A DNA stretch of 64,000 nt from Hypoxylon rubiginosum (lineage: Eukaryota; Ascomycota; Sordariomycetes; Xylariales; Hypoxylaceae): NCBI GenBank assembly GCA_902806565.1, contig CADCXA010000050.1, forward strand, positions 744,001-808,000, written 5' to 3'. Of the stretch, positions 8,588 through 20,073 are shown piece after piece. Under the pieces are notes generated by a model. The model did no database searches. It was not told the DNA's origin and saw only the letters and a list, made by a program, of their open reading frames with translations. The first letter of the stretch is position 1, and each line of letters opens with the position of its first letter. The position numbers and the translations under genes were made by a program.

Positions 8588-11443
8588 ATGTACGCCTTCT
8601 CGGTTCTCGTTCCCATGCTCCTAGCGCTGGATGCAGTTCTCTCTGCTCCTTTCGGAGCTATCCTCTGCGCTCTCATGGTCGTCTTCCTGTTGCCGAGCCG
8701 AGAGCACGGCACCATCAACCAAGTCGCCGCCATCGCGGCTAATACTATGGCGACCCAGCTCACGAAGGCTCTCCCGCTTGGCGGTATCACCCAAGCGGTG
8801 CACGTCCTTACTCTTGTCGGCGCCTATAAGTTCAAGGCGCCTCGGTCTCTCGCCCTGCTCTCGGCTTCGGTTGCGTTTGTCGCTTGTTCTCCCATCTTCA
8901 ACGTCGACCTATTCAACAATTGTGCTCTCGGTCTGACTATTCTGAACTTGGTCCCCGCGCATCTCTTGTCTGCCCTTTCGAGGAACCTCAACCGGCAGCT
9001 TGCTTGGGGATTGGGCAAGCCAACCCAGGTCGGCGCTGGTACCCAGACCGACCTCCCCAGTCCCCAGCAGCTGTCGGCGGTGAAGAAAGGGCCAGAGACA
9101 GCCGAAACCTCGTCCTACTCTCCTCATACCGCTCTAGTACCCTTCTCTCCGATTCCGAACCTCCTCAACCGACTTCGCACCTCCTCCCCCAGGTGCCTAA
9201 CTCCACCTGGACCATTTGTGCGCGCCCAGGAACTACCTGGGCCAAGCCCGGAACCCGAGCCTGTCGCTGAGCCTGTCGCCGAGCCTATCCCTGAGCCAGT
9301 ACCTGAGCCAGTCCCTGAGCCGACCCAGCCGACCCAGCCGATCCCCGAGGCCATCCTCAAGCCTATCGAGGCGGTCTCGGAAGTGGTCCCGGAGCCCTTC
9401 GACCTGGCGGTATACGCTCCAGCGCAGACGCAGCAGCAGCATTTCCGCCTACAGAGATCGGCCAAGAGAGAATGTTCTGTAAAGAACATTCTGGGACACC
9501 ACCGAGCTCATCAAGTACAACGAAGAGCTCGCCCATCACTGGGCCAGAGAGCCCGAAAGCCCGAGCCAGAGCCCGAGCTCGTGGCTGTGCCTTCGTCCGC
9601 TCCCTCCGTGGCGCCCGCTCCTGTCTCTCTTGTGTCTGTCGCTTCTGTGCCTGTGCCCTCCTTCCCGGAGCCTGCACCTGCACCCGCACCCGAGCCCGAG
9701 CCCGAGCCCGAGCCGATGGCCATCCCTTCCCCGGTACTCGTTCCCTCGGTGCCCGCTCCCGCGCCTGTTGCCTCCGCCCCGGTGCCCGCACCTTCCTCTG
9801 CGCTGTCCGGTCCCTCTGTGCCTGCCGGTCCCTCTGTGCCTGCCGGTCCCTCTGCGCCGGTTTACCGATCCGCAGAGCCCGAGATCTGGGAGGACGACAA
9901 GCCCGAGGATTTCGATTCCACGGGGTACGAGCTGTGGAGACTTGCTCTGGAGGAGGCCGAGTATACCACGCCCCTTCAGGGCAAGTCTCCAGAAATGGGC
10001 GAGCTCACCGAGCTCTTCGGTTCTCTGGAGCTGGAAGAGGCCGTCGTCGCCGCCGCCACTACCGCTACCACTACCGCAACCGCCGTCACCGTCGTCACCG
10101 CACCTTCCCCTGCGCTGCCTGGTCCCTTTGCGCCCTCGCCTGCGCCCGCGCCCGCGGATGAGCCTGAGGATATGGTTGTGTGCCTGCCCGAGTCTTTCCC
10201 GTCTGCCCCGGTGCCTGCTCCCGTGCCTGCGCCTGCTTTCTCCGCGCCTGCGCCTGTCTTCCTGTCTGCGCCCGCGGCCGAGCCTGAGGCTATGGTCGTG
10301 TGCCCGCCCGTACCGGCTCCGTCTGCCCTGGTCCCTGGTCCCGTGCTTGCGCCTGTGCTCCCTGAGCCTGTTCTCGCGCCTGCGCCTGCCTTCCCGTCTG
10401 TCGCCACCAATACGAACTCCTTCACGTACGACATCAGCCCGGATGTCCTCCAGGCCCTCGACGAGTTTGTTGATCAATTTCCTGGTGGCGGAGCTCAGGT
10501 CGGGGTTGGGTCCGTCGACAACATGAACGTCGACGTCGACCCCAACTCTGACCTGGGCTTTGACCTTACGGGGATCGACTTCAGCCTAGGGACCACCGCC
10601 GACCCCGCCCACACCACCAACAACCCCTCCGTCGACGACGACGACGACTCCATCCTCAACATGATGGAGGAGGCACTTGCTCTGGAGTTGGGCGAAGACT
10701 ACAGCCCGGCTTCAGAGCAAGTAGCCGGAGGGATGGAGCTCGACTCCGCGCTTGCTCCCACCCAACCACTGCCGCCGCCGCCTTCGTTTCTGTATGTAAC
10801 GCCCAGAGTTCTTCTCCCCCTCTCTAAACAATCAATTGCTAACTCTTATTGTTATAGTGCCGTGCCTGCTCTTCCGGCGCCCTCGGCCGCGCTGCCTGCT
10901 CCCTTCGCCCCGGAGCCCTCGCCTAATACATTATCCGCCGCCGCCGCCATCTTCCCTTCGCTGTTTGCGGCCGCAGCCGCGCCCGCACCTGTCCCGTCTG
11001 CCCCGGTGCCTGGCCCTGTGCTTGCGCCTGCGCTCCCTCCGCCTGCTCTCCCCGAGCCCGCGCCTGTCTCTTCGCCCGATCCCGCGCCCGAAGCCGCGCC
11101 AACTCCTCCTTCTCCGCCGGCGAAGCCGAAGCGTGTACCCACGCTAGATGAAACCGCGCCCGCTCTGCTGTCCCAAGTCCCGGCGGCGTTCCTCGTCCAG
11201 TCGAAGCCGAAGAAGCCCGACTGCAACATCCTGCCAAGGCTGGACGAGGGCGCTGCCAAGGGCACGGGCGAGAAGAAGGAGACGAAGGTGGAGAAGAAGA
11301 AGGAGGAGAAGAAGGAAGAGAAGCAAGAAGAGAAGAAGAAGCAGGAGGGGGAGGCGAAAGAGGGGGGGAAGAAGAAGGTCCTCATCCGGCGGCAGCGGGA
11401 AGTTTCGGTCTTCATGAAGCCGAAGCGACCGACTAAGCGCTAA
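8588..11443 (+). CDS. Pro/Ala/Glu-rich membrane-anchored protein, function unknown
   Basis: Exons 8588..10791 and 10858..11443 give 929 residues. The 66-nt intron (donor GTATGT, branch GCTAAC, acceptor TTATAG) is a multiple of three and stop-free, so intron retention would simply insert 22 residues. The N-terminal 130 residues hold three or four hydrophobic segments (residues 1-35, then around 85-105 and 110-130), so the protein is probably membrane-inserted or secreted and anchored. A very long low-complexity region follows, dominated by P-E-P, P-V-P and P-A-P repeats, with two less biased acidic blocks (around WEDDKPEDFD and SYDISPDVLQ-like sequence). The last 50 or so residues are highly Lys/Glu-rich (KKEEKKEEK). 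No catalytic domain or known family is evident. High GC makes several other frames open; they are shadows. Confidence 0.75.
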   Translation: MYAFSVLVPMLLALDAVLSAPFGAILCALMVVFLLPSREHGTINQVAAIAANTMATQLTKALPLGGITQAVHVLTLVGAYKFKAPRSLALLSASVAFVACSPIFNVDLFNNCALGLTILNLVPAHLLSALSRNLNRQLAWGLGKPTQVGAGTQTDLPSPQQLSAVKKGPETAETSSYSPHTALVPFSPIPNLLNRLRTSSPRCLTPPGPFVRAQELPGPSPEPEPVAEPVAEPIPEPVPEPVPEPTQPTQPIPEAILKPIEAVSEVVPEPFDLAVYAPAQTQQQHFRLQRSAKRECSVKNILGHHRAHQVQRRARPSLGQRARKPEPEPELVAVPSSAPSVAPAPVSLVSVASVPVPSFPEPAPAPAPEPEPEPEPMAIPSPVLVPSVPAPAPVASAPVPAPSSALSGPSVPAGPSVPAGPSAPVYRSAEPEIWEDDKPEDFDSTGYELWRLALEEAEYTTPLQGKSPEMGELTELFGSLELEEAVVAAATTATTTATAVTVVTAPSPALPGPFAPSPAPAPADEPEDMVVCLPESFPSAPVPAPVPAPAFSAPAPVFLSAPAAEPEAMVVCPPVPAPSALVPGPVLAPVLPEPVLAPAPAFPSVATNTNSFTYDISPDVLQALDEFVDQFPGGGAQVGVGSVDNMNVDVDPNSDLGFDLTGIDFSLGTTADPAHTTNNPSVDDDDDSILNMMEEALALELGEDYSPASEQVAGGMELDSALAPTQPLPPPPSFLYVTPRVLLPLSKQSIANSYCYSAVPALPAPSAALPAPFAPEPSPNTLSAAAAIFPSLFAAAAAPAPVPSAPVPGPVLAPALPPPALPEPAPVSSPDPAPEAAPTPPSPPAKPKRVPTLDETAPALLSQVPAAFLVQSKPKKPDCNILPRLDEGAAKGTGEKKETKVEKKKEEKKEEKQEEKKKQEGEAKEGGKKKVLIRRQREVSVFMKPKRPTKR

Positions 11444-11559
11444 GCCGCCGGACCCTTCTTCTTTCTTCTCCTCTTCCCTCCTCCGTCCTTGCTCCCCGTA
11501 ACTAATATCAACATCCCCGGCTCAACCCCCCGGGTTCTTCCTTGTCGCCATGTCACCCT

Positions 11560-11700
11560 GTTACCGCTCCGTTGCCGCCGTTACCATCTGCCGTCGTCGC
11601 CGCCATTGCTGCCATTGCCGCCTGCCGCCGCCGTCGTCGTCGTTTCCGCTGCCTTGTTTCCGTTGCCGTTTCCGTTTCCGTTGTATTGTCGCCGTCGTTC
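11560..11700 (+). repeat. Imperfect CCG/GTT trinucleotide-rich tract
   Basis: Runs of GCCGCC, GTCGTCGTC and CCGTTGCCGTTTCCGTTT make an impure triplet repeat, probably in the 3' UTR of the preceding gene. The stretch 11444-12046 contains no other recognisable feature. Confidence 0.6.
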
Positions 11701-12046
11701 TGATGCTCCGCTGGTGGAGCAGTTAAAAGGAGAACGTGGAGGGATGGATAGAAAGATACCACATTAGACGATAAAATACACTGTTGACGATACAATTCCG
11801 ACCGTTTTTATTCCAAACATGACACACTTTATGCAATACTTGCCCCTAAATATGCGTGCCCCAGTAAGGTTATCCAATAACAGGGGTATTGCTGCAATTC
11901 ACCATCATCGACACCATGAAAACACGACACGACTGGAATGTTCTGTTTCAGAACACGATTACGCACCTATTCTCTCTCGACTCGGGCGGTACGGGCCTGG
12001 GCATTATATTATGGAATGAGCATTGCCTCAAAGTCAAGACACGGCC

Positions 12047-14155
12047 ATGGGGGAGTCATTGTCTCGAGAAGCAGCTGACGCGACAACCTTGATCCATATT
12101 GGTGACTCCGACTTCATTATACATCCTGAAGTCAGTCTCAAAATCACGCCGCTACGAAGCTCAGAGCGTTTTATACCTGCGACGGTGATTCATTGCGACG
12201 ATACCACACACTTTGGCGCCACTGAGCTGGACAAAGTGCGCGATGGGTTTGGAAAGGATGATGTATGGACGGGGGACTTCCTCAAGCGTTAGTCTAAAGC
12301 CTCGTATACCTAGGACACGAGCTGATCTCGTCGAGAATGTCTAGTTCTGATAGTGCAGCACTCCGTCACGCTTACGATCTCCGACCACATAGCACACCAA
12401 GCTATGAAACTTCCTAGAGGGGAACAGCAAACCCCGGCTGGGCCTTATGTCATTCATACGTCGACGGGAAGAGTTCACAGCATATCCAAGCTGTTTGAAG
12501 ACACAAGCAACGCTTTCGTTAGAGGCACTCTTCCAGAAACCGGAATGGATCGGTACAGATGGCTCACCAGCATCGATGTAGGATACTGTCGACCTATCTC
12601 GCCTTTCTCATCTAGCTAATTAAAGTATCGTTAGCGCATACCGGTCCTGTCGAAACTGTACAATTCGCAACCGAATGATTTGTTGCCTTTGCAGGGCATG
12701 AGATTCGGTGTCAAGGACTCGATTGACATCGCCGGCCTCGAGACTGGTTGTGGCAGCAGATGTTACCGGTCTTTCTACCCAGCGAAAAGTACAAGTGCTG
12801 CTTTCGTTAGCCGATTGATCTCTGCCGGTGCTGTCATGATCGGAAAGATGCGCTGCTGCCAGTGGTGTGATGGTCAAGATCCTCTAGAGCGGTTAGCTCC
12901 ACCATTTCCCCCTTTTCAGAATATCATGATTCACCCTCTTGGGTCAATAATTTCGCCGAAGCTATCGTTATCAGGTGTTCATACCTAACCGATAACCGAA
13001 CCCAGATGCGAAGAAGTTTCGCCAACCAACCCCAGAGGAGACGCCTTCCAGAAACCATCATCGTCAAGTTCCGGCTCAGCGGCTGGAGCCGCGAGCTACG
13101 CGTGGCTGGATTTCACCATAGGCACAGACACGGGTGGATCGATCAGACATCCTGCAGGCGTCAACGGCTTATACGGGACGAGGCCCTCGGTCGGAAGTAT
13201 CCCAAGTTCAGGGCTCGTATGTTCAGAATATATGGACACCCCTGGCGTCTTCGCGAGGTCTGCAGCTATTACCAGAGCCGTCACGAGAGTCATGGCCCGG
13301 CAGACGTTAACAGAAAGCGCCACCAAATTAGAGCGGAAGATACAATACAAGCTCCTATATGCTATCGAACCAAAAATTTCAGATTCGAATAAGACACCAA
13401 AATTTTTCAACCGTGGAGAGGAAGCTTCAAACACCAGTACACCGACTGGTGTGGTCTTTGAAGAGTTCATTAATAAACTCGAGAACCACCTGAATTGCAG
13501 GCGACACGAAGTTTGCCTTTATGACTTATGGAGAGACACTCGGCCTAAGACGGCGCCCGAGAGTCTAGTCAAAGCAACAGAAACGATTTACCAGAACATT
13601 GTCTACTACGAACTATGGCACAATGTGGTGGGACCCTTCGTCAAAGAATACCAAGCCGCCCATTCCAACCGGGTACCGTTTATCGAACCAATCACTAAAG
13701 CTCGTCTAGACTACGGATCCAAAGTATCCAGAGCCGATTACAATATATCAGCTGCGGCACTAAAGACATACGCGACGTGGGTGAACGAAATCCTCGTACC
13801 ACCTCCCTCGTCGACTTGTGCAGGGACAGACACCGTTATCATTCCACTATTGATATACCCACAGAGTTGGGGCGTACCTCGTTACAGAGACGAAATTGTA
13901 GACCGCACAGGCGGCAATATCTTCTGGAAGGGCTTTTCCCCGTACTCGATCAGCTACTGTTCCGGATGCCCCGACGTCACCGTTCCTATTGGGGAGGCGA
14001 AGTTTCACTCGAAGATCACAAACACAGACGAATATCTGCCAGTAGCTGTGTCGCTACTGGCGCCTCGGGGGGAAGATGAAGTGTTGTTGGGATTACTGGA
14101 GGATTTGGAGAAGGAAAATATTGTGAAGGAGGTTGGATGCGGATCCCGACTATGA
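12047..14155 (+). CDS. Amidase-signature family hydrolase
   Basis: Four exons, 12047..12287, 12354..12577, 12635..12891 and 13006..14155, keep one frame and give 623 residues. The introns are 66, 57 and 114 nt. Amidase-signature landmarks are all present: the catalytic Lys in RFGVKDSIDIAG, the Gly/Ser-rich loop SSSSSGSAAGAASYAW with the cis-Ser, and the nucleophilic Ser in GTDTGGSIRHPAGVNG. The first 170 or so residues (FIIHPEV, DDVWTGDFL) resemble the N-terminal extension found in fungal amidases annotated as Arp1/scytalone-dehydratase-like; that part is from family knowledge. The substrate cannot be inferred; it should hydrolyse a C-N amide bond, probably in the cytosol because no signal peptide is visible. 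ATG at 12047 is the first in frame. No neighbouring gene suggests a pathway. Confidence 0.88.
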
Positions 14156-14546
14156 ACAAGAGTTGTGATCGGCATGAGCTCGGATTGCATGAATTCCACT
14201 GTATGATATTCAGATAAAAAGGCATACAATCAAGGGCGAAGGTTTTAATCAAGCAAGCACCGCAGCTCAATTGATAAATTCAGTAAAATACTACATAGCC
14301 AGGGCCGAACCGGGCCAAATAAAGCTATCAAAACCGAAGCCCGTCTAGGGCCGGTCATAACGCATGATAATATCCCATTATGCCCTCATCAAAGTCGTGA
14401 AGAAATTTCCCTCGCCCCGTGTCAATACCAACCGATACGCCTGTCGTAAGAACTCCGTTTTCCCACGCGCAGAAGCATTCAAATGCTTCCTCGCCCCTTC
14501 GAAAATCGATCCTACAACTTTGCTCATCTACATCCGTCTAAACATC

Positions 14547-15308
14547 CTACCAACCGCCACTACTATGGTGCCCGTGATGACCATGATGACTACCATGATG
14601 ACTATGCCCATGCCCGTGTCCATGGTGTCCGTGATGACTGCTTCCACTACTAGGATAATACTGCCCTCCTCCTCCGCCATGGTGCCCACCATACCCCTGC
14701 CCCTGGCTGCTCTGACTCGAATGCTTCCTCTCCAACTTATGCTCAATCATATTCGCCGCCACCGCGCCCACCGCGCCCCCCAGCAGCGTCCCCAGCTTCC
14801 CCTTGCCGAGCTTGTGCCCCAGGAACCCGCCCGCACCACCACCGAGCAGCGTCGCGCCGAGCCCCTTCTCGCCGTCTTCGCCTTCTCCTTGCTGGCCCGG
14901 CGCGTACTGCTGCTGCTGCTGCTGCTGCTGTCCGCGGTCGGCGCCGTACGGGTCGGCGGAGTGCGGACGCGCGGCGGGGGAGGAGGAGGAGGAGGAGGAG
15001 GCGCCCGGGTACGGGGGCGGGTAGCCGGCGTCCGAGTGCGCGGACCCGGGACGCGCGTACTGGGGTTGGGACGGGTAGGGCGCTAGGTAGCTGTTCTGCT
15101 GGGGCGGCGGCTGTGCGTAGCTAGGCTGCGAGGGGTACGGCGAGTGCGCGGGCGACGCGTAGTTGGGCTGTTGGGGGTACGGGGAGTGCGACGGCGCTGG
15201 CGGTTGCGCGTACTGGGGATGCGAGGGGTACGGCGATGAGTTTTGGTTGTTCTGAGGCGGGTAGCCTCCGCCGCCGCCGCTGTTACCGTAGTAGTCTGCA
15301 GCTGACAT
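14547..15308 (-). CDS. Glycine-zipper protein with Tyr/Pro/Gln-rich head and His/Gly-rich tail
   Basis: Single exon, 253 residues, ATG at 15308. Residues 1-140 are a YPSQP/YAQPP low-complexity region with a poly-Ser and a poly-Gln run (CAG repeat at 14924-14944 on the plus strand). The central block LGATLLGGGAGGFLGHKLGK plus LGTLLGGAVGAVAANMIEHK is a glycine zipper of the 2TM type, which can pack against or insert in membranes. The tail is extremely His/Gly-rich (HHGHHGHGHGHSHHG) and could bind metal ions, which is inference. Similar fungal proteins are annotated only as glycine-zipper or Rick_17kDa-like proteins. It converges on the amidase gene, leaving 391 nt between them with nothing recognised. 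Confidence 0.8.
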   Translation of the reverse strand: MSAADYYGNSGGGGGYPPQNNQNSSPYPSHPQYAQPPAPSHSPYPQQPNYASPAHSPYPSQPSYAQPPPQQNSYLAPYPSQPQYARPGSAHSDAGYPPPYPGASSSSSSSPAARPHSADPYGADRGQQQQQQQQYAPGQQGEGEDGEKGLGATLLGGGAGGFLGHKLGKGKLGTLLGGAVGAVAANMIEHKLERKHSSQSSQGQGYGGHHGGGGGQYYPSSGSSHHGHHGHGHGHSHHGSHHGHHGHHSSGGW

Positions 15309-16774
15309 GATGGTTTTGAAGCTTAATACCGATATATAGGGAAGCCTATATATTTCTAAGGATGAAAAGAGTTGGAGCTAGGTATGTTCAGATGGTGAGA
15401 TGTGTCTTTTTGTTGGTATGGTCTTTAGGTTAAGAAATTTGGGAATATTTAAATACGAAAAGATGACAAGAAACGAGAATTCTTCCCGAAACAAAGAGCA
15501 ACCTTAGCAAAGCTTAAATAGCAGCCTACCTAGGGCGGCTTATTTCATTTTCATACACCGGCGCGGAATACTCATCATATCATAGTCCCGAATGCAAGTC
15601 ACAAGCCCCAGCGCTTACGCAGGGTCCGTGGAGTATTTCGATGTGGGGAGGCGCAGTCGTATTGCCCTCGCAGGTGATGTGATTGCTAGCATGAACCAGT
15701 ACCAGTACCATAAAAAGGGACACATGCGGCGAAACGGACGGAACCAGCAAGTCGGCCATTAAATGGGCGGTGTTTTAGATGGCTTGCAGTAGCAAAAAGG
15801 CAGGGGAAGCCTTGGCAAAGGGAATCAACTCGGAAGCCTCATAGGGCAAACAACCAGATCAGCTGTGGCGGGGAACTAGGCAAACTGCTGCTGCGCCTCA
15901 TTAGATAACTTCTATGTATTATGTACAGCCTCTACCCCCTTGCAGTGTTGTACATACCAACCACCCTTGCCCCTTTATGAGGCTCTCCCATCGGGGTTAC
16001 CGCTGACAGCGGAAGACCGGATAGCATGTAACGGCGATCCCTCGACATGAACATGTGGGGAAATTTGTTCATTATGAATACAATCATGTATACTACGGAT
16101 TACATACTTAGTTAGCTACCTCCTATGTACATAGACATAGTAGATATTCGATACTGCAGTCCTCGGCACCAAATCCCACATATATGTATGTATATAGACA
16201 TGTCAGCTTGTGTCATACAAGCATCATCCTAGAAGTCCCTCTACTAACAAGCTTACCAAGCCTGCGTTTGCGTACCCACGACTGCGGGCTGATCGTAGTA
16301 GACATGACTAGTTACGTACGTAACCAGATATGTCATAACCCATACGCGCGGTATACCACTAGAGATAGTTAGCTACTAAAACCCAGACTATAAAATTCGG
16401 ATGGCAACGTATTCAAGAGAGGCGGCTATCTCGGCAAATGCATTCCATTGTTCAGAGGCTTGTACCTGCTACGGCTCCGACATAATACCTACAGCCTCCC
16501 AAATATACATCTCAAAAAGAGATCCGCCCCCCTTCGTCATGCTTCATGAATCTTCCAGAAATGCAACCCATTACTCCTCAAGACCCAACTGTAATCTCAT
16601 AAAAAGCCCCTGAGGGGCTGATGCATCGTGACCGTGAATGCGAAGTCGAACAAGAATTAAACCGCCCACAATGATATAGACTCGGAGAAATGTATATACG
16701 CGAAACAGGTGACGATACCTCAACCATGAGGCAACTGCGTCATCGAAGACGGCAATTGTAGCAACGTATCCATG
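15309..16774. other. Intergenic region, nothing recognised
   Basis: Left part is promoter and leader of the glycine-zipper gene; the right part precedes the 3' end of the Whi5-like gene. Short frames lack support. No RNA gene or repeat of note was seen. Confidence 0.6.
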
Positions 16775-18379
16775 TTAAGCCCCAACAGCAGAGCCATTCG
16801 TTCTTCGGCTCTGGGGAATGTGAATCTCCCCCTCTGAATCTGAGCTGTCATCTGCAGCCACCCGATCGAGCATCCGTTCAATGTCATCACCTCGTAGTGC
16901 CGTTCTCGGCCGGGATGGCCCGCTCAGCCCTGCGGGAATAGAAAGGGATGGCCGGGGAGCCGCTCCGTTTGTGCGGCGGCGGGGCGTGCCTCGGCCGTGC
17001 GGAGACCCGTGCGGGTCATCAACATCCATACCGCCGTAAGTGCCTGGCGATTTTTCAAATCCCACTCGTTTGCCATGGGGCGCATGGTGCGGCTGCGGTT
17101 GCGGCCGTGCCGTCGGTAAACTCTTCCGTCCGTTGCTGCTAGTCTCGAATCCAGCCCCGGCCGCCAACCGCGAAGTTGGAAGAGCTGTTCGCCCGGTACT
17201 TCGCGGTTGCGGCGGCGGCTGCAATGGCTGCTGTACTGGCTGTGCCTGTTGCGACGGGGGCAGAGACGAGGGGAACGCGTGCTTGACGTTAGCCGAGTTC
17301 CCAGGGCTACTCATAAACATTAGGGTCTCCAACGCTTCTTGCTCGCGCACGTTCTGGTGAGGGGAAAAGAGAATCGGATCGACATTCGGCGTTCTAGTTA
17401 ACCCCTGACCCGGCGTAGTTTGCAGTGGACTCGGCTGGGCTGGGGTATGAGGGGAGGCATGGTGCGAATGAGATAAGTAGGCCGGTGCGTATCTCGCGTT
17501 GGAACTGCGGCGAGGGTGGGATTGGCCGGGCTGTCGTGGTTGTATAGGAGCAGGCGGGGCGAGAGCTGGCACTTGGGAGATAGGTGATGTTGAGGTTGAA
17601 GAGGGTTTCATGTTGCCATCCCTCCAGAACGATTCGTAACCGCGACCATAAGAAGGATATTGGCCTATAGGGCTTGTAGTATTGCTCGAGGCTCTATGGC
17701 GCGAGGAAGCGAGTGCGACACGAGGGCTTGCAGATGCGCCATGTCTACCGTGCAATGTAGAAGTGCTGGAGGTAGGAGACGCAGCCTGCGACGCTAGCGA
17801 CTCGACTTCGTCAATGGAATGGCCTTGCCAGCCATTGTTAACTTTGACCATGGCGTAAGACAATTTTGTTCTCAGTTCAGCCGACAACTATAGTCCAGTT
17901 AGCAAACGAGCGGTGACGAGTTATAAGTGTTAACTAGTTACCTCTCCAATGCGGCTGCTAGTGGTAGATGCCACGCTCACGGTGCTTGTATTTCTAGAAT
18001 GGCCAACACGGACTGGAGATACGCTCGAGCTATTTCTCCCGTGCTTGACCACGCCGTCGGCCATTCTTTTCCTGGATGGACCACCATTTACTGGGGTCCC
18101 ATCCGTCTCGTCCATCTTCCGTTGAGCTGCGGCAAGCTGAGACAGCTGTAAGAGCTGAGATTCTTGACTCGATCCCTGACCATTCCCCGTTCCGTTACTA
18201 CCCTCGTTATCGCTTTCAGTAGGAGTGAAGACGCGGTCGGTGTCGTTGGAAGCGGTCGTGTCTTGGGAGTCGTTGCTAGAGTAATTGAGCGGCTGGTTCT
18301 GGCTACTCGGAGTACTTTCAAGTTGTGAAAGATGGTTCTTTCCTCGTAAGAGGGCCGGAACACTGGCGGACTGTGACAT
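16775..18379 (-). CDS. Whi5/Nrm1-like G1/S transcriptional co-repressor
   Basis: Exons 18379..17942 and 17887..16775 (donor GTAACT, branch TGCTAACT, acceptor CTATAG) give 516 residues. The key element sits at the start of exon 2: ELRTKLSYAMVKVNNGW followed by IDEVESLASQ. This resembles the GTB motif by which Whi5 and Nrm1 bind the SBF/MBF transcription factors. A second conserved-looking block, REQEALETLMFMSSPGNS, lies mid-protein. The rest is intrinsically disordered and rich in Ser/Pro and Thr/Pro, as expected for a cyclin-CDK target. By family knowledge the protein would repress G1/S genes until phosphorylated. No signal peptide or membrane segment is visible. The family match rests on one short motif and general composition. 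Confidence 0.75.
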
Positions 18380-20073
18380 TGGTCCCGAGTTGACTGGGCC
18401 AGATAGTCAAGAAATAATGGAGCTCAGGCGCGAGGCCGTCGCGTCGAGTTGGGCTTGGTTATGGGTCAGCTATTAAAAGTGACGATCGCGCTTGGCAGTA
18501 TATTGAACCGCGATAGCCAAAGCAGTGCACCTTAAATCTAACCAAGTACGTGTTCGAAGATAGACGTTGTTGGGAAACTGCAGCTATCCGCGTCCAGACA
18601 ATGCGGGATTCCCTTTGTGGGCACAGGGTATTGCTTAGCGAGGTATACGCGTTGCGTCGTCGCCAGAATCCCAATCTCTCGGATTAATAGGACATCCACC
18701 AGTATGATACTCGAGCATCAACTAATCGCGTCAAATCGATGTCCAAAAATACTAGCACGCGAGGTAGGTCTGAGACATGGGGCGGAGCGATGACGACGGT
18801 GCCAGTATGAAGTGAGGGAAGCGTCGAGAGACAGCGAGACAGCGAGACAACAGTAAGCTAATCAATGATATTGGATACCAGATACGATACGTGAACTTGG
18901 AACCCGAATTGGAATCGGAATCGGAGTAGACGCGACGTAGGAGGTGCAAGTAGAAGTAGAAGTTGTAGAGGTGAGAGGGAAAAAAAGGTAGTTTTGGTTC
19001 CCAATGAAGTTTCCACAAGTTTGACGTTGAATCGTTGACGTGGGCGGAGGGACACGAGGACCAAGTTCGAGTCGGGCAAAGGTAGCGGTAGCGAATGGGT
19101 AGGAGGGGAAGGAATAGCGGGTGGCCATTGGCGGTTTAGTACGCGGTCAAGGTCGAGTCGCGCGACATGACCTGGGGTTTTAGGGCGCACGGCCAAAAAC
19201 GGCATCTCTCCAGGGCTGCCTAGGCCATCTGCGCTAGGATTTACTTGGTCCCAGCGTCTTGCAGCACCCATCCAGCTCATCTTCCAGGGGTCATTCATCA
19301 ACTTTACAAGGACTCCCCGTACTTGTGCTCGCACAATGAATATTGTCCCTGCAGGAATTTAACATTCGGATAAAAAGTCTACATACAGAGGACCCTTATG
19401 AGAAAAGTAAATAGACAAATAAATAATTTACAGGTTAAATATAAACACAAACTAATTCCTGGTAAAGGCAAGAAAGAGGTAAATCTATAACAGTACGCGC
19501 GTTGCTAATTCACCTCGGAGCCATTGAGAAAAATTAGTAGCGTTAAATATGATCGACTTGTCCCCTGTCACCTGTAAACGAGATGTGATCACAGCGGAAC
19601 AGCGGGAAGGAAAAAAGCAAATGCAAAAAATAGCGCGCCATTCTCATCCGACCAGCCTGGCTCGGTTCCAGGTACAGCACTGGCCAACTCAACACGAAAT
19701 CACGTGAAAGCAAACCGCGAACCCCCCTTTTTCAATTAATGGGTGTCTTTCTAATCCCTTTGTCTCACCACTTCATATTCATAGTGTTAAATGTTCAGTT
19801 AAATATCCATTCAATCACCTGCCTAAGGTACTGAGTGCTTTCAATTACCTCAGTGCTTTCTCGTTATTTATATGAACTTATAACACTCATAAATCGTACT
19901 CGTACAGTATATCCGTTACTGCTGTCTTGATTAGGTACACTGCGCCCAATTCCCAGGCTTCCTTTTAGACTATATGCTTCATACCCAAGCATTCACTTCG
20001 AGCTCGCTAGCCTCTAAATACAATACCAACAGGAATATCTGGTGAAAGAGCTATATGCAGAGAGGCTCCCCCT
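18380..20073. other. Intergenic region upstream of the Whi5-like gene
   Basis: Probably promoter plus a long pyrimidine-rich leader on the minus strand and the 3' flank of the C2H2 gene. An open minus frame at 18858-19334 is discussed under rejected items. Confidence 0.5.

Noticed and set aside
9363..11415. Several long minus-strand and alternative plus-strand frames over the Pro-rich gene
   Set aside because: Low-complexity Arg/Ser/Gly-rich translations without splice or domain support; they mirror the repetitive coding strand.
18858..19334. 158-codon minus-strand frame upstream of the Whi5-like gene
   Set aside because: It begins with GTG, its C-terminal half is CT-rich leader-like sequence and no domain is seen. 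A short exon around MNDPWKMSWMGAARRW cannot be excluded.
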